Part shown: positions 53,306 through 62,327 of the stretch, one piece after another
Position numbering within the stretch: the stretch's first letter is position 1
How the letters are laid out: each line of letters begins with the position of its first letter
Origin: Polynucleobacter ibericus
GTDB taxonomy: Bacteria > Pseudomonadota > Gammaproteobacteria > Burkholderiales > Burkholderiaceae
DNA length: 64,000 nucleotides
NCBI RefSeq assembly: GCF_018687955.1
Contig: NZ_CP061309.1
Coordinates: 558,001 to 622,000, forward strand
Reading direction: 5' to 3'
Notes under the pieces: generated by a model
What the model was told of the DNA's origin: nothing
Databases searched by the model: none
Seen by the model: the letters and a program-made list of their open reading frames with translations, nothing else
Translations under genes and position numbers: made by a program

Positions 53306-53848
53306 ATGAACCAAGATAAACAAACTTTCCTAGATAAAAAATTACGCCCATTGCCGCGTTGGATATTCATGTCCCGCTGGCTGCAGGCGCCACTCTATTT
53401 GGGTCTAATTGTTGCCCAGGGTGTGTACGTTTGGCAGTTCTGGATAGAGCTAGTTCATCTCATTACGATGATGGCAGATAAGTCGATGACTGAAACTGCC
53501 TTAATGCTAGTGGTATTAGGCTTGATCGACGTAGTCATGATTTCCAACTTATTGGTCATGGTCATTGTTGGTGGCTGGGAAACATTTGTCTCACGCCTAG
53601 AGCTGGAGAATCACCCCGATCAGCCTGAATGGCTATCTCATGTGAATGCTGGGGTATTGAAGGTAAAGCTGGCAACTGCCATCATTGGTATTTCATCAAT
53701 CCATTTACTCAAGACATTCATCAATGCGGCATCCTATGATGAAAAAACCTTGATGTGGCAAACCTTAATTCACATTACCTTTGTACTGTCAGCAGTTGCA
53801 ATTGCCTATACTGAAAAAATAGTGACAGCAGCGCATAAGCCCCATTAA
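53306..53848 (+). CDS. TIGR00645/UPF0114 (YqhA-like) membrane protein
   Basis: 180 aa with four helices: [83 protein letters not shown] and [18 protein letters not shown]. The ETFVSRLE / [11 protein letters not shown] segment is typical of the family. Function unknown. ATG 53306 is used; the upstream TTG adds two residues only. Confidence 0.9.
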   Translation: MNQDKQTFLDKKLRPLPRWIFMSRWLQAPLYLGLIVAQGVYVWQFWIELVHLITMMADKSMTETALMLVVLGLIDVVMISNLLVMVIVGGWETFVSRLELENHPDQPEWLSHVNAGVLKVKLATAIIGISSIHLLKTFINAASYDEKTLMWQTLIHITFVLSAVAIAYTEKIVTAAHKPH

Positions 53849-53867
53849 TAGAGCCAAGCCATACAAG

Positions 53868-54527
53868 CTACTTAGCTTCTAAGGCTTTGCGCAGATATTC
53901 AGAGACATTGTCTTGACGTAGCATCCATTGCTTATAGTCACTAGGCATTTGGCTAATCAGCTCACCCTTGTGTTTGCCATAGGGCATTACTTTCGGAATG
54001 CGGGCTTTCTCAGACATCTCCCATAAGGCATCTAAAGAGATCGGGTGTAACTTATCAATAATCTGCCCAACAATCTTGGAGCAGATCCATACATCAGCTA
54101 AGGCGCTATGAGCATTACGTAACTGATCTCTAGCGGTGCTACGTTCAAAGTGATAGAGCAGGGCGCTTTGTGTATGACTGTCGAGCTTAGGCCAAAGGCT
54201 GCGTGCTAGTGCTAGGGTGCAGATACGTTTTACTTCGGGCTTACCAATCGCCACCCAGTCAAAATCAATATTGTGACCAATTAGGTATTTAGCGCCAGCT
54301 GGTAATCGAAAAGAACTACTTGCAGGGCAATTGACTAGCTCTTCATCCATGATGTGATGAGTAGCAAGCGCGCCTAAGCTAATCGGTTTACCTGGGTTGT
54401 AACGTTGCACCCAAGGGTTGCCCACTTCAAATGGCTTAAGGGAAGTGACATCAAGTGAAGCGGCTTCAATAATCACTGCATCGTTCTTATCGGTTGCTTC
54501 TACGTCAAAAATAATGGCTTGGGACAT
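53868..54527 (-). CDS. ExoX-like DEDDh 3'-5' exonuclease with DUF3820 tail
   Basis: 219 aa. Exo I FDVEATD (Asp8, Glu10), Exo II GHNIDFDW, Exo III AHSALAD (His-x4-Asp) make an intact DnaQ-type nuclease; the C-terminal VMPYGKHKGELISQMPSDYKQWML is the DUF3820 module seen fused to ExoX-type proteins. It likely degrades single-stranded or damaged DNA ends. Single gene. Confidence 0.88.
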   Translation of the reverse strand: MSQAIIFDVEATDKNDAVIIEAASLDVTSLKPFEVGNPWVQRYNPGKPISLGALATHHIMDEELVNCPASSSFRLPAGAKYLIGHNIDFDWVAIGKPEVKRICTLALARSLWPKLDSHTQSALLYHFERSTARDQLRNAHSALADVWICSKIVGQIIDKLHPISLDALWEMSEKARIPKVMPYGKHKGELISQMPSDYKQWMLRQDNVSEYLRKALEAK

Positions 54528-54817
54528 AAGTACTTTAGTGAAGTTGTATTGGTCTATTGTGCCTTGACTACTTACTTACACTTAAATCCTCAAAATTCTC
54601 TATTCAATGAGGTCTTAAGGTTCTACGCTAAAACATTCAATTTAGGGGAGGGCATACTTTGCGAGTATCTATTGAGTGTTCCCATAAACAATTGCAATTA
54701 TTTAGGATCTCGCTAGATGCAAGAACAGTCCTAGTTTTGCTAATTATTTGGATGATTTGGGGGATTTTTAGGATTCTGAAGATCTTCTGAATCGCTGTTT
54801 TTAATAGGGGGAGGGGT
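54528..54817. other. Gene-free stretch before the SRP RNA
   Basis: About 290 nt between the ExoX-like start and the SRP RNA 3' end. I see no credible ORF or repeat; frames that are open here lack ribosome sites. Probably holds the ExoX promoter and the SRP RNA 3' flank. Confidence 0.5.
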
Positions 54818-54915
54818 GGATGAGCCAAACCCCCGGCACTGGCAGAAATTGGGTTTGGCTGCTTCGTTCCCGACCTGACCAGGTTATCCAACCCACCATG
54901 CGGGGAGGCCCATCC
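54818..54915 (-). ncRNA. ffs: Bacterial small SRP RNA (4.5S)
   Basis: Signal recognition particle RNA. The minus strand contains the invariant domain IV core ACCTGGTCAGGTCGGGAAC and GAAGCAGCC, as in E. coli ACCAGGTCAGGTCCGGAAG..GAAGCAGCC, within a long hairpin whose ends pair (GGATGGGCC at the 5' end with GGCTCATCC at the 3' end). Length about 98 nt, as in small SRP RNAs. A -10-like TAAAAT is 6-7 nt upstream of the 5' end. Divergent to dnaX. Confidence 0.93.
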
Positions 54916-54946
54916 AATTCCATTTTAGCTTGTTAGAATGTAAGAC

Positions 54947-56620
54947 ATGACAGCATTGGCATTAGCCCGTTCGTGGCGCCCCAAAACCTTCTCTGAATTA
55001 GTTGGCCAAGACCATGTGGTTAAGGCTTTAACGCATGCCTTGGATCAGGGTCGCCTGCACCATGCATGGCTCTTTACTGGCACTCGCGGGGTAGGTAAGA
55101 CGACTATTGCCCGAATTATGGCTAAAGCCCTCAATTGCACAGGATCCGATGGTTCCGGCAAGATGACTTCAGAGCCTTGCGGAAAATGCCCAGCTTGTAT
55201 GGAAATCGATGCAGGCCGCTTTGTTGACTATATAGAGATGGATGCTGCAAGTAATCGTGGTGTTGACGACATTGCTTCCCTGCTAGAGAAAGCTGCGTAC
55301 GCACCAAGTAATGGTCGTTATAAGGTTTACATGATTGACGAGGTGCACATGCTCACCAATCATGCCTTTAATGCCATGCTCAAAACTTTGGAAGAGCCTC
55401 CAGAGCACGTCAAATTTATTCTGGCGACAACAGATCCGCAAAAGATCCCTGTCACTATTCTGTCTCGTTGCTTGCAGTTCAATCTCAAGCAAATGCCAGT
55501 ACCGCTCATCGTTGAGCATCTCGAAAAAGTGCTGGCAGCTGAAAAAGTCGAATGTGAAGTCAATGCTTTGCGTGTTCTGGCTAAGGCCGCTCAAGGTTCT
55601 ATGCGCGATGCGCTCTCATTAACTGACCAAGCGATTGCTTACGCTGCTGGCAAGGTAACTGAAGAATCGGTGCGCGGCATGCTCGGTACCCTAGATGATG
55701 CTTATCTCATTCGTATTCTGGATTGTTTGATTGCTAAAGATGGTGCAAGCCTTCTGGCAGTCGCAAACGAAATGGGAGAGCGCAGCATGTCTTTCTCATT
55801 AGCGTTACAAGATCTATCAAGCTTGTTGCAAAAAATTGCAGCAGCGCAAGTTGTTCCAGAATCTGTTTTAGAAGATTGGCCAGAAGCAGGTGAGATTCGT
55901 CGTTTAGCCGGTCAACTGACGAAAGAAGAAGCGCAACTCTTTTATCAAATTACTATTACTAGCCGCCCAGATTTATCTTTGGCACCAGATGAACAAACTG
56001 GTTTTGCTATGACGCTCTTGCGGATGCTCGCATTTCGTCCGGGCAATGGCGGTGGGGGTAGTTCTTCTTCAACACCCTCATCACCATCGGCTCCACCGGT
56101 AAATACTGCTCGCCCAGCACCTGCTGCATCAGCATCCAGAGCAGCTGCTCCTGCGCCAGTAGCAAAAGCTGCTGCTCCAGCTCAAGCGCCGTCACCTGCC
56201 GCTTCAGCACCTGTTGCTGCCGCAGGTAACTCGGCAGAGCGTCCTGATTGGCATGCCTTGATGCGTCAGTTGCCGGTAAAGGGATTAGTACAGCAGTTAG
56301 CGTTTCAGACCGAATTACAAGATTGGAATGATTCTGCTGCAGGTGTACGCGCAACCATCGTGACGCCAATGCCGCAGTTAGCTTCTGATGCATCTGTTGG
56401 TCGTTTGGCTGATGCCCTCACAGTTCACTTTGGCAAACCTGTGAAGATTGTGATTGAGAAGGGTGAAGTAGAAGGCAAAACTGTTGCCAAGGTTGATGCC
56501 CAGATTCATCAAGAGAAAAGAATGAATGCAGAACAAATGATTGCAGCTGATCCTTTTATTCAGCAATTGGAAAAAGAGTTTGGCGCCAAAGTAGTTGGCG
56601 GCTCAGTAAAACCTCTTTGA
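54947..56620 (+). CDS. dnaX: DNA polymerase III subunit gamma/tau
   Basis: Clamp-loader ATPase, 557 aa. Walker A GTRGVGKTTIARIMAKAL (44-61), zinc cysteines in EPCGKCPACMEID, DEVHML, sensor LATTDPQKIPVTILSRC, SRC arginine. An Ala/Pro-rich linker (about 370-425) leads to a tau-like C-terminal domain that binds the polymerase. Heads the dnaX-ybaB-recR group. No evident slippage site was found. Confidence 0.95.
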   Translation: MTALALARSWRPKTFSELVGQDHVVKALTHALDQGRLHHAWLFTGTRGVGKTTIARIMAKALNCTGSDGSGKMTSEPCGKCPACMEIDAGRFVDYIEMDAASNRGVDDIASLLEKAAYAPSNGRYKVYMIDEVHMLTNHAFNAMLKTLEEPPEHVKFILATTDPQKIPVTILSRCLQFNLKQMPVPLIVEHLEKVLAAEKVECEVNALRVLAKAAQGSMRDALSLTDQAIAYAAGKVTEESVRGMLGTLDDAYLIRILDCLIAKDGASLLAVANEMGERSMSFSLALQDLSSLLQKIAAAQVVPESVLEDWPEAGEIRRLAGQLTKEEAQLFYQITITSRPDLSLAPDEQTGFAMTLLRMLAFRPGNGGGGSSSSTPSSPSAPPVNTARPAPAASASRAAAPAPVAKAAAPAQAPSPAASAPVAAAGNSAERPDWHALMRQLPVKGLVQQLAFQTELQDWNDSAAGVRATIVTPMPQLASDASVGRLADALTVHFGKPVKIVIEKGEVEGKTVAKVDAQIHQEKRMNAEQMIAADPFIQQLEKEFGAKVVGGSVKPL

Positions 56621-56688
56621 TGCAGCTACTGTAATAAAAGCTCTTTAATTTAAATATCAATATTCAAAAGCACTAAGGAAATAAAGCG

Positions 56689-57012
56689 ATGATGAAAGGT
56701 GGACTTGCTGGTCTCATGAAACAGGCTCAGCAGATGCAAGAGAAAATGAAAACTGCGCAAGCTGAATTGGCTGCGTTGGAAGTAACTGGCCAAGCGGCTG
56801 GTGGCTTGGTGAAAGTAACTATCTCTGGCAAATACGAACTCAAGCGTGTACAGATTGATCCAGGCGCAATGGATGATCGCGAGATGTTGGAAGACCTCAT
56901 CGTGACCGCTTACACAGAAGCATTCAAGCAAGTGGAAGCTGCCAGCGCACAAATGATGTCTGGCGCTACTGCTGGTATGCCAATGCCTCCTGGCTTTAAG
57001 TTGCCGTTCTAA
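56689..57012 (+). CDS. ybaB: YbaB/EbfC nucleoid-associated protein
   Basis: 107 aa. MKGGLAGLMKQAQQMQEKMKTAQAELAALEVTGQAAGGLVKVTISGKYELKRVQIDPG is the YbaB signature. Dimeric DNA-binding tweezer protein. AAGGAAA lies upstream. Between dnaX and recR as in most bacteria. Confidence 0.95.
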   Translation: MMKGGLAGLMKQAQQMQEKMKTAQAELAALEVTGQAAGGLVKVTISGKYELKRVQIDPGAMDDREMLEDLIVTAYTEAFKQVEAASAQMMSGATAGMPMPPGFKLPF

Positions 57013-57040
57013 CTCTTTTTCAATATAAAGCTCTGATTAC

Positions 57041-57655
57041 ATGGCGCGTATAGAAGCACCTCAAGATGCACTCGGTCGTTTGATCGAGGCATTGCGCGTA
57101 CTGCCTGGAGTAGGGCCAAAGTCTGCCCAGCGCATGGCGTTTTATCTACTACAGCATGATCGCAATGGTGCAGCTGTACTTGCTCAGTCGTTAGGCGAAG
57201 CGGTTGAAACGGTTGGTCACTGCGCGCGTTGCAATACATTCTCAGAAACACAGATTTGTAGTACCTGTTCTGATGAGTGTCGTGATCCATCACTCCTATG
57301 TATTGTCGAAACGCCTGCCGATCAAGTGATGGTGGAGCAGACACTCAGCTTCAAGGGCAATTACTTTGTATTGATGGGCCGTCTCTCGCCACTCGATGGC
57401 ATGGGTCCGAATGAAATTGGCTTTGATCGATTGCTCATGCGTATTGAAAGTCCTGACACGGGAGTGCCAATTCGTGAAGTGGTGCTAGCAACCAATTTCA
57501 CGAGCGAGGGTGAGGCTACCGCCCATTACATTGGTGAAGTACTCAAGGCCAAGGGGATCAAAGTCACCCGGATTGCTCGAGGCATCCCAGTAGGCGGCGA
57601 ACTCGAATACGTAGATGCGGGCACGTTGGCTCGCGCCTTAATGGATCGCCGTTAA
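57041..57655 (+). CDS. recR: Recombination mediator RecR
   Basis: 204 aa. HhH N-terminus [20 protein letters not shown], zinc motif [16 protein letters not shown], Toprim [15 protein letters not shown] and the C-terminal [16 protein letters not shown]. Acts with RecF/RecO in gap repair. Last gene of the dnaX operon. Confidence 0.95.
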   Translation: MARIEAPQDALGRLIEALRVLPGVGPKSAQRMAFYLLQHDRNGAAVLAQSLGEAVETVGHCARCNTFSETQICSTCSDECRDPSLLCIVETPADQVMVEQTLSFKGNYFVLMGRLSPLDGMGPNEIGFDRLLMRIESPDTGVPIREVVLATNFTSEGEATAHYIGEVLKAKGIKVTRIARGIPVGGELEYVDAGTLARALMDRR

Positions 57656-57896
57656 TTCTGCTAACTGAGGTTTGAGTTGTTTCAGAGCACACCCATTGAC
57701 GAATGCAAGCATGGTCTAGCGGTGATTTCTCTTCGATCTGTCATCTCCATGACATAAAAACTAGTTAAATTACTCACTATTGGGGATAATTTGTCCTGCG
57801 CGACCCTTGGGCTTCAATATCAAGCTGTGTCTGCCTAGTTTTCCCCATCGGCTTGTTGCTATTGCATTGCTCTAGCAACCCCATTAGAAATTGTGA

Positions 57897-59312
57897 ATGA
57901 CACGCAAGATTTATTTACTTCTCCTGCTCAGTATTGCCTGCACATTTTTTGGTGCTTCTGCTTTTGCGCAGAGGGCAGGATCGGGTGCAGACCAAATTTC
58001 CAGCTTCGCAGATGACCTTTCCTGGTTGCCAACCGAGGGTGAGATTTTTGGCCTACCAGTAAATATTCATGGCCAAACCACTTACATCAATCAGCGTTAT
58101 AACAACTTCACCTCGAGTTATTCAGGACAAAACAGCTTGTCTGATCTGAAGTCGATGAGCTATACCTGGTCGGGTACTTTATTTCTGGGTGCACGCTTGG
58201 CCCCGAATACTGACGTCTATTTCAATCCAGAAGTTGTTTCAGGTGTGCCATTCTCGGATTTAGTTGGTCTAGGTGGCTTCACAAACGGTGAAGCTACTAA
58301 GGCAGGTGGTTTGAATGCCAAGTTTTATTCTGCACGCGCATTTCTGCGTCACACCATTAATCAAGAGGGCGATAAAGTTGTTCTTGAAAATGATGCCAAC
58401 CAAATTACACAAACCGTTAGCAGTAATCGTGTTGTGATTACTGCAGGACAGTTCTCTACCTTAGATATTTTTGACGATAGCAAATATGCCAAAGATCCCC
58501 GTATTCAGTTCATGAACTGGGGCAATATGACCTATCTAGCTTATGACTATGCTGCCGATGCGCGCGGCTACAGTACTGGCTTGGCGGGTGAGTGGTATGT
58601 TGACAATTGGGTTCTGCGTGCCTCTCGTATGCTGGCTCCAAAGAATCCGAATGGCCGTGATCTGAACTGGCAAATTTTTAATACTTATGGCGATCAAATA
58701 GAAGTGGAGCGTCAGCATAATATCGCCGATCTTCCAGGCAAGGTAAGCGTGCTGGCTTATCGCAACAGAATGATCTTGGCACGTTTCTCTGATGCAACCA
58801 ATTATGTCGTTGCCAATAATGCACAGGGTACGCAAGCAATTAATAATGTTCGCACTAACTACCAATATAAAACGGGTGTTGGTATTAATGGAGAGCAGGC
58901 ATTAACTAAAAACCTTGGCATCTATGGCCGTGCATTTACATCCGATGGACATACCGAAACCATGTCGTTCACCGAAGCAGATAATTCAGTCTCAGTTGGC
59001 ATGGGTTTAAATGGTACGAGCTGGCAGCGACCCAGTGACACTATCGGTATTTCGATGATGCAAAACGGACTCTCGAGCTATAGAAGAGGTTATTTGCAGG
59101 CTGGTGGCGTGTCTTACTTTATCGGTGACTATGCCGGTCCTAATCAAACAATTTCTTATCGCCCCGAAAGAATTGGTGAGGTGTATTACAACGCTTTGGT
59201 AGTCAAGAATGTCCTAGCCGGTTTGAACTTTCAGCACATCAGCAATCCAGCTTATAACTCTGCTCGTGGACCCGTAAGCATTCTATCTTTTAGGATTCAT
59301 GCCGAGTTTTAA
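57897..59312 (+). CDS. OprB-like outer-membrane carbohydrate porin
   Basis: 471 aa beta-barrel, signal peptide MTRKIYLLLLLSIACTFFGASAFAQ, many amphipathic strands and a C-terminal Phe (RIHAEF), typical of outer-membrane porins. Segments YLAYDYAADARGYSTGLAGEWYVDNWVLRASRM and FSTLDIFDDSKYAKDPRIQFMNW fit the OprB/carbohydrate-porin group. It precedes the CzcCBA-type operon by 187 nt. Substrate unknown. Confidence 0.8.
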   Translation: MTRKIYLLLLLSIACTFFGASAFAQRAGSGADQISSFADDLSWLPTEGEIFGLPVNIHGQTTYINQRYNNFTSSYSGQNSLSDLKSMSYTWSGTLFLGARLAPNTDVYFNPEVVSGVPFSDLVGLGGFTNGEATKAGGLNAKFYSARAFLRHTINQEGDKVVLENDANQITQTVSSNRVVITAGQFSTLDIFDDSKYAKDPRIQFMNWGNMTYLAYDYAADARGYSTGLAGEWYVDNWVLRASRMLAPKNPNGRDLNWQIFNTYGDQIEVERQHNIADLPGKVSVLAYRNRMILARFSDATNYVVANNAQGTQAINNVRTNYQYKTGVGINGEQALTKNLGIYGRAFTSDGHTETMSFTEADNSVSVGMGLNGTSWQRPSDTIGISMMQNGLSSYRRGYLQAGGVSYFIGDYAGPNQTISYRPERIGEVYYNALVVKNVLAGLNFQHISNPAYNSARGPVSILSFRIHAEF

Positions 59313-59376
59313 GGGTTTTACTGATCCCAGTCTTAATTATTATCTTTAGAATCAATAAGATACGTATTTCTGTTTA

Positions 59377-59405
59377 TTAGACTTTTGACTTTTGTCGCCT
59401 ATAAT
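59377..59405 (+). promoter_or_regulatory. Candidate promoter of the metal-efflux operon
   Basis: TTAGAC, 17-nt spacer, TATAAT; the -10 is perfect. Lies 94 nt before the first gene. No obvious metal-regulator dyad between -35 and -10. Confidence 0.4.
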
Positions 59406-59498
59406 TCATAAACCCCCCTGAAATGGGTATGGATAGGTTCTAAATCTGCATTGGGGGCTATAAAAACAGCATTTTTATTGATTTAGAGGCAGTAGCAT

Positions 59499-61046
59499 TT
59501 GTTGACTCTCAGTAAACACCAGAAAAGCGCATTTAAAACGCTCAACAGCGTGACTCCATTTGCAATGGCTGCTTTTGTCTGCGCTACAACTTTCTCCGTT
59601 CCTTTATGCGCTCAAATAGTTTTAGATAACGCACCTGCTAGTGTGACTGTTCAGTCTGGCGATGCTTTATTTGCAGCTCCCCCATCGATTGGCGCTCAAC
59701 TTAGCGCACAAGACCCAGCCATAAACTCGAATCCTATAACTGCCGAGATGTTTGCTCCGGTAACAAAAGCCAACACGCCAAAGATTTATACCAAGCCTGC
59801 GTCAACTGGACCAACGGAGATGGATTTGCGTCAGTTGTGGAATGAGCTCAAGTTAAATAATCCGCAACTGTCATCCTTGCGTGAATCTTATTTATCTGCC
59901 AAAGCAACTGTGCCGCAAATCAACGCGCCAGCCAATCCACAGGTGGGATTGGTATGGTCCGGTATGCCCGTGAATTCACCATTTGCTTTGGGCGGAGCGA
60001 ATGCGCCTACTCAGCAATATCCTGGCGGCATCAGTACTAATAACGGTTTTTCTTTTACGCAGCCTTTGCAGTTCCCCGGCAAGAAAAGTCTGGCGGCAGA
60101 TATTGCCGATACCAATGCTGAAGCCTTATTGGCGGGCTCAGAGGTGACCTATCTTCAACTTGGTGCTCAACTGTCTACTCTCTACTACGGTGCTTTGGCA
60201 TCGCAAAAGCAATTACAGGTACTTAAAGAGTCCGTTATTCGCCTAGAGATGATTAAGAATGTAGCTAAGGCGCGTTATGCAAATAATGCTGCAGCCTATG
60301 TCGAGTTTTTAAATGCGCAAGTAGCGCAAAGTGCAGCTCAAGCGGATCAATTTAATGTAGAGCGTCAGCTAAATGTTTCGTTACATAGTATTAATACTTT
60401 AGTTGGGCGCCATTCTCGTGAAAAGTTAGTACTGCGTGGTGATGTGCGTCGCGCTATGACTAGCGTACCCACCTTAATTGAATTGGAAGACTATGCTGAA
60501 AATAGTCATCCATCCTTAAAGAGCTCAGCATTGCAATTGGATGCAGCACGCAAAGGTGTTGACCTAGCAAAAAAAGCATATCTACCTGATTTTCAGGTCA
60601 TTGGTTCATCCTTTACACCGCGGGGGCCATTTTCTGCAAACAATGGCGCGCTGTATTATCAGTTTGAGTTAGATTTAATTATTCCTTTGTACTTCTTTAC
60701 TAAAGAAAAGTATGGGGTAGAACAGGCTCAACGTAATCAGGCTTCTGCGGAGGCGGGTAATATTTCTAATCGCCAACAAATCGTATTGGCAGTCAACACC
60801 GCATACGCTAATTACGAGCAAGCTAAAAATCAAGCGCAGTTCCTGAGGGATCGTCAGGTGCCTCAGGCAGATACTGCTTATAAAGTCGGTCTGACCCAGT
60901 ACTCAAATAACGGCCAAGGCTTTAATGATTTATTGACTGCCCAAACGCAATTGCGTAACTTAGAGATTGCATTGGCTCAAGCTGAAAGTAATTTGTTGCA
61001 GGCACAAGCGGTTCTCATGGTCTCAGCGGGTAAAGAACCCTTTTAA
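59499..61046 (+). CDS. TolC/CzcC-family outer-membrane efflux protein
   Basis: 515 aa. Start TTG 59499 with GAGG upstream; signal peptide ending VPLCAQ. Two OEP repeats with GISTNNGFSFTQPLQFPGKKS, TYLQLGAQLSTLYYGALASQKQLQVLKESVIRLEMIKNVAKARY, and NTAYANYEQAKNQAQFLRDRQVPQADTAYKVGLTQY. Forms the trimeric outer-membrane channel of the efflux system encoded downstream. Confidence 0.9.
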   Translation: MLTLSKHQKSAFKTLNSVTPFAMAAFVCATTFSVPLCAQIVLDNAPASVTVQSGDALFAAPPSIGAQLSAQDPAINSNPITAEMFAPVTKANTPKIYTKPASTGPTEMDLRQLWNELKLNNPQLSSLRESYLSAKATVPQINAPANPQVGLVWSGMPVNSPFALGGANAPTQQYPGGISTNNGFSFTQPLQFPGKKSLAADIADTNAEALLAGSEVTYLQLGAQLSTLYYGALASQKQLQVLKESVIRLEMIKNVAKARYANNAAAYVEFLNAQVAQSAAQADQFNVERQLNVSLHSINTLVGRHSREKLVLRGDVRRAMTSVPTLIELEDYAENSHPSLKSSALQLDAARKGVDLAKKAYLPDFQVIGSSFTPRGPFSANNGALYYQFELDLIIPLYFFTKEKYGVEQAQRNQASAEAGNISNRQQIVLAVNTAYANYEQAKNQAQFLRDRQVPQADTAYKVGLTQYSNNGQGFNDLLTAQTQLRNLEIALAQAESNLLQAQAVLMVSAGKEPF

Positions 61047-61055
61047 GGAGTAGTT

Positions 61056-62327
61056 TTGAAAGATAAAATTCTTTCGTTTCTCAAGCGCCTGTCTGAAAAG
61101 GCAAAGCCGATTCTTCATCAGGGCGCCAATCAAGGTGCACATCATGCAAAAGTCGCAGCTGCCGGATTAGCAGGTCTGTATTGGAATTTGTCACCCCAGA
61201 ATCGATATCGCGTTCGACTGGCTGCCTTTGCATTTGCCATTCTTTCTTTGGGTATCGTGGTGGGGCGAGTGACTAATGTAAATCGCACAGTCAAGATTGA
61301 GGCTTCCGATAAGGCGCTCAAAGTTGAGAAGACAGGTGTCCTAGAATTAAAGCTACCTGGCGTGCAACTTAATCCAGAAATTTATATCTTTCAGTCCGCT
61401 GAAAAAGTACAAGTGCCAGTCAATATTAAAGTGCCTGGGCGCTTGGCATTTAATGCAGAAAAATCTAAAGTACTTTCAGCGCGTGCTCCTGGACGAGTTG
61501 AGCGTATCTATGCTTTTGATGGCGCTCAAGTAGATATTGGCTCACCAATTGTTGAGTTGTACAGCCCAGAATTTCAGTCGGCACAACAAGAGTATTTGTT
61601 GTCCTCTAAGACGGCTAAAGTTCTCGAATCCAGCAAAACGATGAGCGACTTACTGGGTGATGCGCGTATCACTCAGCAAGCAGCCTCCAATCGCATGAGA
61701 AATCTCGGTGCTGGCGATGGTGATATTAAGAGTATTGAAAATACCGGCAAGACCACGAGTAATTTAATAATGCGCTCCCCTTTGAAGGGTGTAGTCGTAA
61801 AGCGTAATGTAGAGCCTGGCTCAGCCTTGAGTGCTGGAGATGTGATTGCCACTTTGGCAGATCCTAAGCAGCTTTGGTTCTTGGGAAATGTATTTGAGCA
61901 AGATTTTCGCTTGATCAAGCAAGGTCAAAAAATGGTCTTGCATCTGGAGGCATACCCAGATAAAGAGTTTGTTGCGTACGCTAATTACATTGCCCCATCC
62001 GTTGATCCACAAACCCGAGCGTTATTAATTCGTGCGGATGTGGAGAATACTGATGATCTATTGCGCCCAGATATGTATGCCTCAGCATCACTCACTACAG
62101 GGACGGCTGATGCAGTAGTGGTGCCTCAATCAGCGATTGTCAGAATCCGCGAGAATCGCTATGCGATTATTAAAGTAGGTCCAGAAACTTTCCGTCGCGT
62201 GCCAGTCAAAGGTTATGACCTGAACAGTAAGAGTTTTGCGATTACTGAAGGTGTAGAGCAGGGCTGGCAAATATTGGCCGAAGGCGCTGTCTTGTTAAAT
62301 GATCGTTTTGCTAAGCAGGAGGACTAA
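61056..62327 (+). CDS. CzcB/CusB-type periplasmic adaptor
   Basis: 423 aa. TTG start with AAGGAG; a membrane anchor at about 50-68 follows a basic N-terminus. Then VKVPGRLAFNAEKSKVLSARAPGRVERIYAFDGAQVDIGSPIVELYSPEF (lipoyl/barrel-sandwich part), helical hairpin, IMRSPLKGVVVKRNVEPGSALSAGDVIATLAD and the barrel domains. Couples the pump to the outer-membrane channel. Confidence 0.9.
   Translation: MKDKILSFLKRLSEKAKPILHQGANQGAHHAKVAAAGLAGLYWNLSPQNRYRVRLAAFAFAILSLGIVVGRVTNVNRTVKIEASDKALKVEKTGVLELKLPGVQLNPEIYIFQSAEKVQVPVNIKVPGRLAFNAEKSKVLSARAPGRVERIYAFDGAQVDIGSPIVELYSPEFQSAQQEYLLSSKTAKVLESSKTMSDLLGDARITQQAASNRMRNLGAGDGDIKSIENTGKTTSNLIMRSPLKGVVVKRNVEPGSALSAGDVIATLADPKQLWFLGNVFEQDFRLIKQGQKMVLHLEAYPDKEFVAYANYIAPSVDPQTRALLIRADVENTDDLLRPDMYASASLTTGTADAVVVPQSAIVRIRENRYAIIKVGPETFRRVPVKGYDLNSKSFAITEGVEQGWQILAEGAVLLNDRFAKQED

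Noticed and set aside
55827..55845. A-run in dnaX as a programmed frameshift site
   Set aside because: No slippery heptamer with a downstream stop; tau-length reading frame is open throughout.
57656..57896. Gap between recR and the porin
   Set aside because: No ORF, hairpin or repeat convincing enough to list; probably promoter sequence of the porin.
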